Assembly (NCBI RefSeq): GCF_003730195.1
Contig: NZ_QWGG01000001.1
Span: forward strand, 124,001-188,000
Origin: Halosimplex salinum
GTDB taxonomy: Archaea > Halobacteriota > Halobacteria > Halobacteriales > Haloarculaceae
Length of the DNA: 64,000 nucleotides
Direction: 5' to 3'
Every line of letters begins with the position of its first letter. Position 1 is the first letter of the stretch. The notes under the pieces are model-generated. The model was given only the letters and a program-made list of their open reading frames with translations, ran no database searches and was not told the DNA's origin. The position numbers and the translations under genes are program-made. Shown here piece after piece: positions 1-8,452 of this stretch.

Positions 1-108
1 GCCGTCCTCGTCGACGACCACCAGCTCCGCGTCCGCGGGGAGTTCCGATTCGAGTTCGCGGGCGAGTGTCAGTCCGGCGTATCCGGCACCGAAGACGGCG
101 ACGCGCAT
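1..108 (-). CDS. NDH-2-like FAD/NAD(P)-dependent oxidoreductase, N-terminal fragment (runs off the window)
   Basis: Only the first 36 codons are inside the window, starting at the ATG whose complement lies at 106-108. The peptide begins MRVAVFGAGYAGLTLARELE, a beta-alpha-beta dinucleotide-binding fold with GxGxxG, followed by an acidic beta-strand end (VVVDED) typical of the FAD-binding half of type II NADH dehydrogenases and other pyridine nucleotide-disulfide oxidoreductases. The family is clear but the exact enzyme cannot be told from this fragment. It is divergent from the stress-protein gene at 233. Confidence 0.7.
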   Translation of the reverse strand, partial: MRVAVFGAGYAGLTLARELESELPADAELVVVDEDG

Positions 109-232
109 GCCGGAACTGAGGCTCGGACCGAGAAAAGCCCACTGACGGGGAGGACCGAGCCGGCGTGTTCGCGCGTTCCCGAAACCGCGACTCCGCGGAC
201 CCTTGAAATACCGCGCCCGAGAACGATCACTC

Positions 233-1117
233 ATGTACGAGTCGATCCTCGTTCCGACGGACGGCAGCGAACACGCCGAACGAGCGGCCCGTCACGCCAT
301 GGCACTGGCCGAGGCGTTCGACGCGACGGTGCGGGTCCTCGGCGTCGCAGACGTGGACCGGGCGGCCGGCCCGTTCGACGTGGGCGGGGTCGACGAGGCG
401 TTCGTCGAGCGCGTCGAGGCCGAGTGCGAGTCCGCCCTCGACGACACCGCCGCGCTGGCTCCCGAGGGCGTCACGGTCGAGGCGGCGGTCGTCCGGGGCG
501 ACCCTGCCAGAGCGATCGTCGAATACGCGGCCGACCACCCCGTCGACGCCGTCGCGATGGGGACCCGCGGCCAGCGCGGTCTCAGGCGCCTCGTCACCGG
601 GAGCGTCACGCAACACGTCCTCCGGCACGCGACCGTTCCGGTCCTCACTGCACGGAACACGGACGCTCCGCCCGTGACCGACTACGACGACGTGCTGGTT
701 CCCACCGACGGGAGCGAGGCGTCCGGCGCGGCCGTCGACCACGCGGTCGCGGTCGCCGACGCGTTCGACGCGACGGTCCACGTCGTCCACGTGGTCGACA
801 TCGGCGCGGTCGCGACCGGGTCGGCGGCCACACCGCCGACCGCCCGGATCGAGCGCCTGACCGAGGCGGGCGAGGACGCCACCGAATCGATCGCCGAACG
901 CGTCCGCGCGGCCGGGCCGGAGGCGGTGACCGCGGTCGAACCCGGGTTCCCGGCCGCAGAACTGCTCGACTACGTCGACGAGGCGTCGATAGACCTCGTG
1001 ACGATGGGGACCCACGGCCGGAGCGGCCTGGACCGGGTCCTCCTCGGGAGCACGACCGAACGGCTCGTCCGCCGGTCACCCGTTCCCGTGCTGGCCGCCC
1101 GCCCCGACGCGGACTGA
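233..1117 (+). CDS. Tandem-domain universal stress protein (UspA family)
   Basis: A 294-residue cytoplasmic protein made of two Usp domains. Each starts with the family signature (YESILVPTDGSE near residue 2; YDDVLVPTDGSE near 144) and ends with the nucleotide-binding motif G-2x-G-9x-G-S (GTRG...GS, then GTHG...GS), so both domains look able to bind ATP. The start is placed at ATG 233 because the Usp fold begins directly after it; an upstream in-frame start at 203 would add ten basic residues with no family match. It is followed 57 bp later by a close paralogue in the same orientation, probably a recent duplication. Role is inferred: stress or energy-state response. Confidence 0.9.
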   Translation: MYESILVPTDGSEHAERAARHAMALAEAFDATVRVLGVADVDRAAGPFDVGGVDEAFVERVEAECESALDDTAALAPEGVTVEAAVVRGDPARAIVEYAADHPVDAVAMGTRGQRGLRRLVTGSVTQHVLRHATVPVLTARNTDAPPVTDYDDVLVPTDGSEASGAAVDHAVAVADAFDATVHVVHVVDIGAVATGSAATPPTARIERLTEAGEDATESIAERVRAAGPEAVTAVEPGFPAAELLDYVDEASIDLVTMGTHGRSGLDRVLLGSTTERLVRRSPVPVLAARPDAD

Positions 1118-1174
1118 TCCGCGGCGTGGCGCCCCCATCCTGTCGTTGAAACGTTCGGAACCCCAATCCGCAGT

Positions 1175-2089
1175 ATGTACGACCACATCCTCGTCCCGAC
1201 CGACGGGAGCGATACCGCCGAGCTGGCCGCCGGCCACGCGCTCGCGCTGTCCGAGGCGTTCGACGCGACGATTCACGTCCTCGGCGCGGTGGACGTCGAC
1301 GGCGAGGCCGGCCCGTTCGACGCGGGCGGGGTCGACGAGGAGTTCGTCGCGGAGCTGGAGGCCGACGCCGAGGCCGCGGTCGCGTCCGCGGCCGAATCGA
1401 TGGGCGATCGCCCCGTCGAGACCGCCGTCGTCGACGGCGATCCGGCCGAAGCGATCGACGACTACGCCGTCGAGAACGGGGTCGACCTCGTGGTGATGGG
1501 AACTCACGGTCGAACGGGGATCTCGCGGGTGTTGACCGGCAGTACGAGCGCACGGGTCGTCCGAGAATCGCGGGTGCCAGTCGTGACGGTTCGAGCGGTG
1601 AACGGGCCGCCGTCCACCGACTACGACGACGTCTTGATCCCCACCGACGGGAGTCCCGCGGCTGAGGCGGCGGTCGACCACGGACTCTCCGTCGCCGACG
1701 CGTTCGACGCGACGGTCCACGCGGTGTACGTGATCGACGTGAGCGCGCTCGCGGGCGGAACGGGAAGTAGCGTGGCCGGCGCCGGCGGCGGGGGCGACGT
1801 CGCCACGGGCGACCTGCTGGACCCGCTGGTCGAGAGCGGTGAAGACGCGACCGAGCGCGTCGCCGGCCGAGCGCGCGAGGCGGGACTCGACGCGACCACC
1901 GACGTCGTCGAGGGATCACCCGGGTCCGCCCTGCTCGACTACGTCGACGACTCGTCGGTCGACTTCGTGACGATGGGGACCCACGGCCACAGCGGCCTCG
2001 ACAGGGTCCTCCTCGGCAGCACGACCGAGCGGCTGATGCGTCACTCGCCGGTGCCGGTGTTCTCGGTTCGAGCCGACGAGTCGTCGTGA
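1175..2089 (+). CDS. Tandem-domain universal stress protein (UspA family), second copy
   Basis: A 304-residue protein with the same two-domain plan as its upstream neighbour: YDHILVPTDGSD at the N-terminus, YDDVLIPTDGSP in the middle, and G-2x-G-9x-G-S ATP loops in both halves (GTHGRTG...GS and GTHGHSG...GS). The second half carries a glycine-rich insert near residues 195-210 (AGAGGGGDV) that the first paralogue lacks. The short spacing suggests co-transcription or tandem duplication. A T5 stretch about 13 bp after the stop is a plausible terminator. Function beyond stress-related nucleotide binding is not visible. Confidence 0.9.
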   Translation: MYDHILVPTDGSDTAELAAGHALALSEAFDATIHVLGAVDVDGEAGPFDAGGVDEEFVAELEADAEAAVASAAESMGDRPVETAVVDGDPAEAIDDYAVENGVDLVVMGTHGRTGISRVLTGSTSARVVRESRVPVVTVRAVNGPPSTDYDDVLIPTDGSPAAEAAVDHGLSVADAFDATVHAVYVIDVSALAGGTGSSVAGAGGGGDVATGDLLDPLVESGEDATERVAGRAREAGLDATTDVVEGSPGSALLDYVDDSSVDFVTMGTHGHSGLDRVLLGSTTERLMRHSPVPVFSVRADESS

Positions 2090-2101
2090 CGGTCTGAGAG
2101 T

Positions 2102-2109
2102 GTTTTTCG
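2102..2109 (+). terminator. Possible T-run terminator after the usp pair
   Basis: A GTGTTTTTC stretch lies just after the second usp stop and before the convergent decarboxylase gene. Archaeal RNA polymerase often terminates at short T runs, so this is plausible but based on sequence alone. Confidence 0.4.
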
Positions 2110-2127
2110 GGCCTGAAATCCGAGCCT

Positions 2128-3105
2128 TCAGAACAGCGCGTCGCTCTCGTCGAGGATCGTTGCGGGACCGCCGATCTCCCAGACGCGCGTGTCGACGCCG
2201 CAGTCGGCGACGACGCGCTCGACGCGGTCCACGTACTCGGCGGTGGTGTTGACGTAGACGCTGGCGCCCGTGTCGACGGAGAAGTAGACGGGGACGCCCT
2301 CCTCGCGGAGTTCGCGGACGGCGTTGAATATCTCGATGGTGCGGGGCTGCCAGTACACCCAGCCGGCGGGGCCGGTCATCGTCGTCGCCGCGAGCGACAG
2401 GGAGTCGTGTTCGGCGCGCTCGAAGGCGGCGTCGAAGTCGCCCGCGCGGAGTTCGCCGCGCATCTCGGCGATCTGCTCGTGGATGTGGGCCAGTCGCCCC
2501 TCGAACATGTGGCTCTCGGCGGCCTCTCTGTGCGCGGCTTCGGTCTCCTTGTAACTGGGGACCATCCCGGCGACGATACGAACGTCTTCCTCTAACTCGT
2601 CGGCGACGTCGATGCGCTCGGACCGGCAGTCGTGGTCGTCCGCCCCCGTGCGCAGGTGCGAGTAGGCGCCCGTGACGGCGCGAGCGGCCGAGGAGGAGCC
2701 TCGGCGAGCGATGGTCGAGATCTCGGGCCGGGAGAGGTCGAGGCCCGCGGCCTCGGTCAACGCCATCGCGGCGGCGGCGAAGCCGGAGGAGGAGGAGCCG
2801 AACCCGATGTTCGTCGGGAAGGAGTTCTCGGAGACGAAGCGGACGCGGTGGTCGATGCCCGCGCGCTCGCGGACTTCGTCGACGACCGCGCGGACCCGCT
2901 CGGCACCGCGGCCGTCGACGGGTTCGCCGTCGATGCGGTACTCGTCCTCGTCGAGGTCGGGGTCGAACTCGGCGGTGGTCTTCGTGTGGCTCGGCGCGGT
3001 ACAGAGGCTGATGGAGTCGTGATACGGGAGTCGGAGCTCCTCGTCGCGCATCCCGTGGTACTTGACCAGCCCCTGGATCGGGTGGGCCTTCGCGGTCGCC
3101 TTCAT
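2128..3105 (-). CDS. Phosphomevalonate decarboxylase (diphosphomevalonate decarboxylase family, haloarchaeal type)
   Basis: A 325-residue GHMP-fold protein of the mevalonate pathway. The N-terminus (KATAKAHPIQGLVKYHGMRD, then LPYHDSIS) matches the decarboxylase substrate-binding start; residues near 98-112 form the GHMP phosphate loop (NIGFGSSSSGFAAAAM); near 290 lies YFSVDTGASVYV, the third GHMP motif. In Haloferax volcanii the equivalent enzyme was shown to act on mevalonate 5-phosphate, giving isopentenyl phosphate for IPP and archaeal lipids, so that specificity is transferred by homology. The start is ATG at 3105; the longer frame adds a basic low-complexity leader. Convergent with the usp genes. 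Confidence 0.85.
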   Translation of the reverse strand: MKATAKAHPIQGLVKYHGMRDEELRLPYHDSISLCTAPSHTKTTAEFDPDLDEDEYRIDGEPVDGRGAERVRAVVDEVRERAGIDHRVRFVSENSFPTNIGFGSSSSGFAAAAMALTEAAGLDLSRPEISTIARRGSSSAARAVTGAYSHLRTGADDHDCRSERIDVADELEEDVRIVAGMVPSYKETEAAHREAAESHMFEGRLAHIHEQIAEMRGELRAGDFDAAFERAEHDSLSLAATTMTGPAGWVYWQPRTIEIFNAVRELREEGVPVYFSVDTGASVYVNTTAEYVDRVERVVADCGVDTRVWEIGGPATILDESDALF

Positions 3106-3240
3106 ACCCGGGAATCCGCGGGTCCGTACTTTGCTGTTATGGCTCCGGCCTGTCGGACGGTGCGCTGTGTTCGGGCGAGTGTCGCAGTAGCGGCGCCTCG
3201 TGCGTGACAATTATCTGTTGTGCGGGGTGAATCCTCGCCT

Positions 3241-4311
3241 ATGGAGATCGATCTCGACAGCTTCAGTGATCGCGACTGGGAACGCCCGACGGACGAGGAC
3301 CCGATCCGGTTCGCGATGATCGGACTCGGGTGGTGGACGCGCGAGCTATCGATCCCCGCCGTCGAAAACGCCGACTACTGCACGACGACGACCCTAGTCA
3401 GTTCCAGCACGGAGAAGGCCGAGGACGTCGCGGCCGACGTGGAGGGGATCGAGGCGACGCTCACCTACGACGAGTACGCCGACGGCGCGGCGACCGACGC
3501 CTACGACGCGGTGTACGTCTGCACGCCGAACGGACTCCACCGCGAAAACGTCGAATCAGCGGCCGCGCACGACAAGGCGGTCCTCTGTGAGAAGCCCCTC
3601 GAAGCAACCGTCGAGGACGCACGGGCGACCGTCGACGCCTGCCGGGAGACGGACGTGCCGTTGATGGTCGCCTACCGACTCCAGACAGAACCGGTGGCTC
3701 GCCGCGCCCGGGAACTGATCCGGGAGGGCGCCATCGGCGACGTCGTCTCGATACTCGGGCACATGTCGGACCGGATCCTCGACGCAGTCGACGAGACGAG
3801 CTGGCGGTTCGACCCCGACCTCTCCGGCGGGACGACGCTCAACGACATCGGGATCTACCCGCTGAACACGATCCGGTTCATCCTGGAGGAAGAGCCCCAG
3901 GCGGTGTACGCCCGGACGGAGTCCGAACAGCCGGCCTACGAGGGCACCGACGAGCACGCGGCGTTCCAGCTCGAGTTCCCCGATGGGAAACTCGCCTCGT
4001 GTACCGTCACGCACAGCGCGACACTGGCCTCGAGCCTCCGGTTCGTCGGTACCGAGGGTGAACTGAGCATCGAGGGGCTGTTCTTCCCGAACACCCGGAA
4101 GGTGCTCCGGGTATCCGGGCCGGGCATCGAGGGCGAGTACCGGCCGGAACCGGTCGACCAGATGCGCGAGGAGTTCGACTACTTCGCCAACCGCCTCCAG
4201 CACGGTCTCGACCCCGAACCCGACGGCGAACACGGCATGGTCGACATGCGCGTCATCCGCGCCCTCTACGAATCCGCCGAGAGCGGACAGCGCGTCGAAC
4301 TCGATCTGTGA
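3241..4311 (+). CDS. Gfo/Idh/MocA oxidoreductase, D-xylose 1-dehydrogenase-like
   Basis: A 356-residue NAD(P)-dependent sugar oxidoreductase. The Rossmann start is IRFAMIGLGWWTRE, the cofactor/catalytic motif is CEKPLE near residue 120, and the C-terminal half has GGTTLNDIGIYPLNTIRF and DQMREEFDYFANRL. These match haloarchaeal xylose dehydrogenases of the Gfo6 type, which oxidise D-xylose to xylonolactone/xylonate. Substrate is inferred by resemblance only. The start at 3241 gives MEIDLDSFSDRDW, like the family N-terminus. An HpcH-type aldolase at 5477, an enzyme class that cleaves 2-keto-3-deoxy sugar acids, lies nearby and could belong to the same catabolic theme. Confidence 0.8.
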   Translation: MEIDLDSFSDRDWERPTDEDPIRFAMIGLGWWTRELSIPAVENADYCTTTTLVSSSTEKAEDVAADVEGIEATLTYDEYADGAATDAYDAVYVCTPNGLHRENVESAAAHDKAVLCEKPLEATVEDARATVDACRETDVPLMVAYRLQTEPVARRARELIREGAIGDVVSILGHMSDRILDAVDETSWRFDPDLSGGTTLNDIGIYPLNTIRFILEEEPQAVYARTESEQPAYEGTDEHAAFQLEFPDGKLASCTVTHSATLASSLRFVGTEGELSIEGLFFPNTRKVLRVSGPGIEGEYRPEPVDQMREEFDYFANRLQHGLDPEPDGEHGMVDMRVIRALYESAESGQRVELDL

Positions 4312-4333
4312 GCGGAGTAGCGTTGACGGGCTA

Positions 4334-4650
4334 CTAAGCATCCGGCGCCGAAGGCGCCGGTTCCCCGAACTCACGGGGCGCCTCCACGACGGACCCCACC
4401 TGGTCCGGGTCGGAGACGTCCGTCTCGACGAACTGCCCGCGGCCGCCCACGTCCTCGATGGCCTCGTGCGTCGGCGCCGAGACGTCGTCTTCTTTCGGCT
4501 CCTCGCGCATGTCCGCGACGATCACTGTCGCGCCCGCCTCGCCGTAGCGGAGCGCGACCTCGCGGCCGATACCGGAGGTGCCGCCGGTCACGATGACTGT
4601 CTCGCCGGAGAAGTCGGAGCTGGTCGTTCCCGAGGCACGCTCCTCGGCGG
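4334..4650 (-). pseudogene. Remnant of a short-chain dehydrogenase/reductase gene
   Basis: The reverse strand encodes FSGETVIVTGGTSGIGREVA and about 60 further residues up to DVSDPDQVGSVVEA, the first third of a classical SDR: the TGxxxGIG NAD(P) loop, the acidic cofactor-specificity strand (VIVADM) and the D-V strand. The reading then runs into a short unrelated tail and stops before the NAG, S-Y-x3-K and downstream parts. No ATG precedes the SDR start; the frame runs upstream into unrelated residues. I read it as an SDR gene truncated at both ends, not a functional enzyme. Confidence 0.7.
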
Positions 4651-4711
4651 GGCGGCGCTTGGAACTTCGGCTCGCGGCCGCCGATGCCGGGGAACGCCCC
4701 CAGTCAGCCGC

Positions 4712-5284
4712 TCACTCGTCTTTCCACTTGATCGAACAACCCCGGCTCGGTCGGAACTCGTCGTCGATCTCCTCGCCGGCGAGCAGGCGGTCGACGATTG
4801 CCTTCATCTCGCGCTCGCTCGGCTCGTCGTCGGGGTTGGGCGCGTCGTCGAGGCGACCGTGGTAGGCCAGTCGGAACTCGCCGTCCTCGCGCGCGAAGAG
4901 GAACGGGTCGGGCGTGCAGGCCGCGCCGTAGGCGGCGGCGACCTCCTGGCTCTCGTCGCGCAGGTAGGCGTCGTACTGCACCTCCCCGCTCTCGACGTAC
5001 TCGGCCATCTCGTCGAAGGAGTCCTCGGGGTACTCCTCGGCGTCGTTCGGGTTGACACCGACGACCGATAGCTCGCTGTCGTCGTACTCCGCCGCGAGCG
5101 CGTTCAACTCGTCGAACTTCGCCTGCGCGTACGGGCAGTGGTTGCAGGTGAACACGAGCAACAGCGCCTCGCTGTCGGCGAAGTCGTCCAGACCGTGGGT
5201 CTCGCCGTCGACGCCGGGCAGTTCGAACGACGGTGCGGCGTCGCCGCGGTCGAGCGCGTCTTCCTCCGAATCGAGTGCGACCAT
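4712..5284 (-). CDS. Thioredoxin/redoxin family protein (AhpC/TSA-like) with CxxC motif
   Basis: A 190-residue cytoplasmic protein with a thioredoxin fold. Residues 16-30 resemble peroxiredoxin N-termini (AAPSFELPGVDGE), and the active site is FTCNHCPYA with Cys47 and Cys50. Near 127 is a cis-Pro-type loop (ACTPDPFLF), and the C-terminus ends RGCSIKWKDE, a tail seen in this redoxin group. The N-terminal layout is that of TlpA/redoxin disulfide reductases, but no signal peptide is present. It is divergent from the aldolase gene at 5477; the 192-bp space between them contains a four-unit tandem repeat. Confidence 0.8.
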   Translation of the reverse strand: MVALDSEEDALDRGDAAPSFELPGVDGETHGLDDFADSEALLLVFTCNHCPYAQAKFDELNALAAEYDDSELSVVGVNPNDAEEYPEDSFDEMAEYVESGEVQYDAYLRDESQEVAAAYGAACTPDPFLFAREDGEFRLAYHGRLDDAPNPDDEPSEREMKAIVDRLLAGEEIDDEFRPSRGCSIKWKDE

Positions 5285-5325
5285 GACAGTCGAGTGTACG
5301 GAACCCGTCAGAAAGACGTTTCGGG

Positions 5326-5425
5326 TGTCTCGGAGCGGGGGCAGGTGCGCTGTCTCGGACCGGCCGCGCGAGCGCTGTCTCGGACCAGTCTCGCGACCGG
5401 TGTCTCGGACCGGCCTCGCACTGCA
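5326..5425. repeat. Four tandem 25-bp repeats in a divergent promoter region
   Basis: The word TGTCTCGGA begins at 5326, 5351, 5376 and 5401, an exact 25-bp period. Units two to four extend the match to TGTCTCGGACC(G/A)G; the rest of each unit varies but is GC-rich. The array lies between the redoxin gene (start 5284, minus) and the HpcH aldolase (start 5477, plus). It could be a set of regulator-binding sites or a small tandem duplication; the sequence does not say which. Confidence 0.85.
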
Positions 5426-5476
5426 CCGTGGAGTTGCCTGCACCACCCTTACGGACGCGTCGGCCGAACGACCGAT

Positions 5477-6274
5477 ATGGTCGACAGCCATCGCGAGAAC
5501 GCCGTCCGAGACCGAATCGAAGCCGGAGAGGTCGCACTCGGCGTCCTCGACAACACGTACAGCCCGACGCTGATCGAGTTCTACGGGGATCTGGGAGTGG
5601 ACTTCGTCTGGCTCGACTTCGAACACGGCGGGCCGAGCCCCTGGGACGCGACGGCCATGGAGGATCTGCTCCGCGCCGCGGAGGGCACCGGGACGGAACT
5701 CCTCGCCCGGATCCCGACGACCGAACCCGAACTCGTCCGAAAGGCCCTCGACGCGGGCGTCCGGAATCTCTTCCTCTCCCGGGTCACCGGTGTCGAGGAA
5801 GTCGAACGAGCGGCCCGCGCGGCCCGCTTCGAGTACGACGGCGAACCGGGCGATCGCGGGATGGCGAACCCGCGAGCGCGCCGCTGGGGACTGGCCGAGG
5901 ACTACGTCGCGACGGAGGACGAGGAGGTGTTCTTCGGCGTCACCGTCGAGAACCGCGAGGCCGTCGACGCCATCGACGACATCGTCGCGGTCCCGGAACT
6001 GGACTTCGTCTTCGCCGGCCCGCTCGACCTCTCCGTGTCGCTGGGCCACCCCGGCGAGTTCGACCATCCCGACGTGCAGGAGGGGATCGAGACGGTCCGC
6101 TCGGCGGCCGTCGACTCGGACGTGGCGCTGGGCGGCCTCGGCTTCGGGATGGACGACGTGAACGAGAAGGCCGAGAACGGCTACCAGCTCCTCCACGTCG
6201 GGAGCACGACCGGCGCGCTGAAGCCGGCGGTCACCGGCTGGCTCGACGACTTCGAGGGCGACCGGTCGCGGTAG
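5477..6274 (+). CDS. HpcH/HpaI family aldolase
   Basis: A 265-residue class II (metal-dependent) aldolase of the phosphoenolpyruvate/pyruvate TIM-barrel superfamily. Recognisable blocks are VDFVWLDFEHGGPSPWDAT near residues 40-57, LLARIPTTEPELVRKALDAG near 75, a central EEVFFGVTVENREAVDAIDD, and VFAGPLDLSVSLGHPGEFDHP near 180. Family members cleave 2-keto-3-deoxy sugar acids or 4-hydroxy-2-oxo acids to pyruvate plus an aldehyde. The precise substrate is unknown. The ATG at 5477 is chosen because the conserved part starts immediately; the longer open frame upstream covers the repeat array. Confidence 0.85.
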   Translation: MVDSHRENAVRDRIEAGEVALGVLDNTYSPTLIEFYGDLGVDFVWLDFEHGGPSPWDATAMEDLLRAAEGTGTELLARIPTTEPELVRKALDAGVRNLFLSRVTGVEEVERAARAARFEYDGEPGDRGMANPRARRWGLAEDYVATEDEEVFFGVTVENREAVDAIDDIVAVPELDFVFAGPLDLSVSLGHPGEFDHPDVQEGIETVRSAAVDSDVALGGLGFGMDDVNEKAENGYQLLHVGSTTGALKPAVTGWLDDFEGDRSR

Positions 6275-6325
6275 CGCCGAGCGGGCGCGCTCGGACCGCT
6301 CCCGTACCCCGTGCGCCGCGGTTAC

Positions 6326-6670
6326 TCAGTCCGAGCGGGAGCGACAGGCGTCGTCGAACACCGCGGCCGCCTCCAGGATGGTGCTGTCCGCGTGGACGTG
6401 GTACCGCGTCTCCTCGCCGGTCGGTGACTCGCCGTCGCCGCCGGCCTGGGACAGCAGTCCGAGGTCGGCGCACTCCTCGAGCAGACCGTTCAGGTACAGC
6501 GTCTTGAGCGGGACGCCGGCGCGGTCGGCGATCTCGGAGCGCGTGTACGTCTCGTCGGCGTCGAGGTCGAGCAGTGCGTCGATGAGTCGCGCTGCGCCGT
6601 CGCGATCCGCGACGAACGCCCAGCCGCCGTCGGGCGCGTCGTCGCCGCCCGACGGGTCGGTATCGAGCAT
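6326..6670 (-). CDS. Small winged-helix transcriptional regulator, haloarchaeal type
   Basis: A 114-residue acidic protein. Residues about 28-75 form a helix-turn-helix (ETYTRSEIADRAGVPLKTLYLNGLLEECADLGLL) followed by a wing-like stretch ending EETRYHVHADSTILEA. This layout is common in small haloarchaeal ArsR/MarR-like regulators. The start is ATG 6670. It stands alone, convergent with the aldolase gene and divergent from the Lrp-type gene at 6822, which it might control; its target is not visible. Confidence 0.65.
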   Translation of the reverse strand: MLDTDPSGGDDAPDGGWAFVADRDGAARLIDALLDLDADETYTRSEIADRAGVPLKTLYLNGLLEECADLGLLSQAGGDGESPTGEETRYHVHADSTILEAAAVFDDACRSRSD

Positions 6671-6821
6671 ATCCGCGGTGTATGGCCGAGCGTCGCATAA
6701 AGCCGCCTGTTCCGGCAGCGTTCGACAGTCGCCGGGCTGGCGGGCGTTCCCGGGCGCGTGGTGTGCCACGAGGTGACGGCATGGAGAAACCCTTTTGTCC
6801 GCAGTGGGCCGGTAGGTAGGT

Positions 6822-7310
6822 ATGAGCGACCGCGAGGAGATACTGGCGTTGCTCCGCGAGAACGCGCGGTACTCGACCGAGGACCTGGCCCGACAGACCG
6901 ACCTCAGCGAGAGCGAGGTCGAAGCCGCCGTCGAGGCTCTCGAGAGCGAGGGCGTGATCAAGGGCTACCAGGCCGTCGTCGACTGGGACAAGGTCGAACC
7001 CGAGCGCGTGCGCGCGGCCGTCGAGTTGAACGTGACGCTCGACCGCGAGACGGGCTACGACGACATCGCCGAGCGCCTCGCGAAGTTCCCCGAGGTACAG
7101 GGACTGCGCCTCGTCAGCGGCGACTACGACTTCGCCATGGAGGTCGAGGGCGACTCGATGAGCCAGGTGTCGCGGTTCATCAGCGAGAAGGTGGCGCCCG
7201 TCCCCGAGATCACCCAGACGGTGACCCACTACATCATGGAGAGCTACAAGGAGCGCGGCGTCGAGTTCGGGGACGGCCACGACGACGACCGCCTGTCGAT
7301 CTCGCCATGA
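6822..7310 (+). CDS. Lrp/AsnC family transcriptional regulator
   Basis: A 162-residue regulator. Residues 3-55 are the winged-helix DNA-binding domain (ILALLRENARYSTEDLARQTDLSESEVEAAVEALESEGVIKGY); residues 65-145 are the RAM ligand-binding domain (VRAAVELNV..., LVSGDYDFAMEVEG, VTHYIMESYKERG). The stop overlaps the start of the next gene by ATGA, so it is translationally coupled to a PLP aminotransferase. A role in amino-acid-responsive control, including of its partner, is a reasonable inference for this family. Confidence 0.9.
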   Translation: MSDREEILALLRENARYSTEDLARQTDLSESEVEAAVEALESEGVIKGYQAVVDWDKVEPERVRAAVELNVTLDRETGYDDIAERLAKFPEVQGLRLVSGDYDFAMEVEGDSMSQVSRFISEKVAPVPEITQTVTHYIMESYKERGVEFGDGHDDDRLSISP

Positions 7311-8452
7311 CGTTCGAGCCGATCGACCGCGTCGCGTCGGTGCCGCCCTCGGGCATCCGCAAGTTCTTCGAACTCGCCGAGGAGTACGACGACATCATCT
7401 CGCTGGGGGTCGGTGAACCCGACTTCGCCCCGCCGTGGGCCGCCCGCGACGCCGCCATCGCCTCGCTGGAGCGAGGACAGACCTCCTACACCGCCAACCG
7501 CGGGATGCGCGAACTCCGCGAGCAGATCGCCGTGGACGCTCGCGAGCGCTACGGACTGGACTACGACGCGGACGAGGAGATACTCGTCACCTCGGGCGCG
7601 AGCGAGGCGGTCGACCTGGCCTTCCGGGCGTTCCTCGACCACGGCGACTCGGTCGCCATCGCCCAGCCGTGTTACGTCTCCTACGTCCCCGGTGCGCGCT
7701 TCACCGGGGCCGAGGTGGTCGACGTGCCGACCCGCGCGGCGGACGAGTTCAAACTCACCCGCGAGGTGCTGGAGTCGTCGGGCGCCGCCGACGCGGAGGT
7801 GCTCGTCATGTGTTACCCGAACAACCCGACCGGCGCGACGATGACTCGCGAGGAACTCGAACCGGTCGCCGAGTTCGCCCGCGAGCACGACCTCCTCGTC
7901 TTCTCCGACGAGATCTACTCCGAACTCAGCTACGAACACGACCACGCCTCGATCGCGACGCTCCCGGGCATGCGCGAGCGGACGGTCGTGTTCAACGGCT
8001 TCTCGAAGGCCTACGCGATGACCGGCCTGCGACTCGGGTACGCGCTCGCGCCGCCCGAGGCGACCGAGGCGATGAACCGCATCCACCAGTACACGATGCT
8101 CTCGGCGCCGACCACGGCCCAGTACGCGGCGGTCGAGGCGCTGGACACCTGCGACGACGACGTCCGGGAGATGCGCGCGCAGTACGACCGCCGCCGGAAC
8201 TTCGTCCTCTCTCGATTCGAGGAGATGGGGATCGACTGCTTCCCGGCGGCCGGCGCCTTCTACGCGTTCCCGGAGTGCCCGTGGGACGACAGCGACGAGT
8301 TCGCCGAGGCGCTGCTCGAGGAGGAACGCGTCGCGGTGGTCCCGGGAGACGTCTTCGGTGCTGGCGGCGAGGGACATCTCCGCGTCTCCTACGCGACCAG
8401 TCTGAGCGATCTGAAGACGGCGATGGCGCGCATCGAATCGTTTATCAGTTGA
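7307..8452 (+). CDS. PLP-dependent class I/II aminotransferase
   Basis: A 381-residue fold-type I aminotransferase. Landmarks are ISLGVGEPDF near residue 30, YPNNPTGA near 170, FSDEIYSELSY near 200, and the PLP-lysine motif NGFSKAYAMTGLRLGY near 230; the C-terminal arginine region is GHLRVSYATS. It transfers amino groups to 2-oxo acids; the amino-acid specificity (aspartate, aromatic or other) cannot be read safely. The ATG overlaps the Lrp stop, forming a two-gene unit. A second aminotransferase with the same PLP motif lies at 35007-36158. Confidence 0.9.
   Translation: MTFEPIDRVASVPPSGIRKFFELAEEYDDIISLGVGEPDFAPPWAARDAAIASLERGQTSYTANRGMRELREQIAVDARERYGLDYDADEEILVTSGASEAVDLAFRAFLDHGDSVAIAQPCYVSYVPGARFTGAEVVDVPTRAADEFKLTREVLESSGAADAEVLVMCYPNNPTGATMTREELEPVAEFAREHDLLVFSDEIYSELSYEHDHASIATLPGMRERTVVFNGFSKAYAMTGLRLGYALAPPEATEAMNRIHQYTMLSAPTTAQYAAVEALDTCDDDVREMRAQYDRRRNFVLSRFEEMGIDCFPAAGAFYAFPECPWDDSDEFAEALLEEERVAVVPGDVFGAGGEGHLRVSYATSLSDLKTAMARIESFIS

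Noticed and set aside
645-1919. Long antisense open frames over the usp genes and, likewise, over almost all large genes (for example 28.6, 30.7, 48.9 and 53.4 kb)
   Set aside because: They are Arg/Ser/Pro-rich or low-complexity mirrors produced by GC-rich codon usage. The sense genes have clear motifs; the shadows have none.
5326-5425. CRISPR array
   Set aside because: The repeat core is only 9-13 bp with 12-16 bp between cores, far too short for repeat-spacer units, and no cas gene is nearby.
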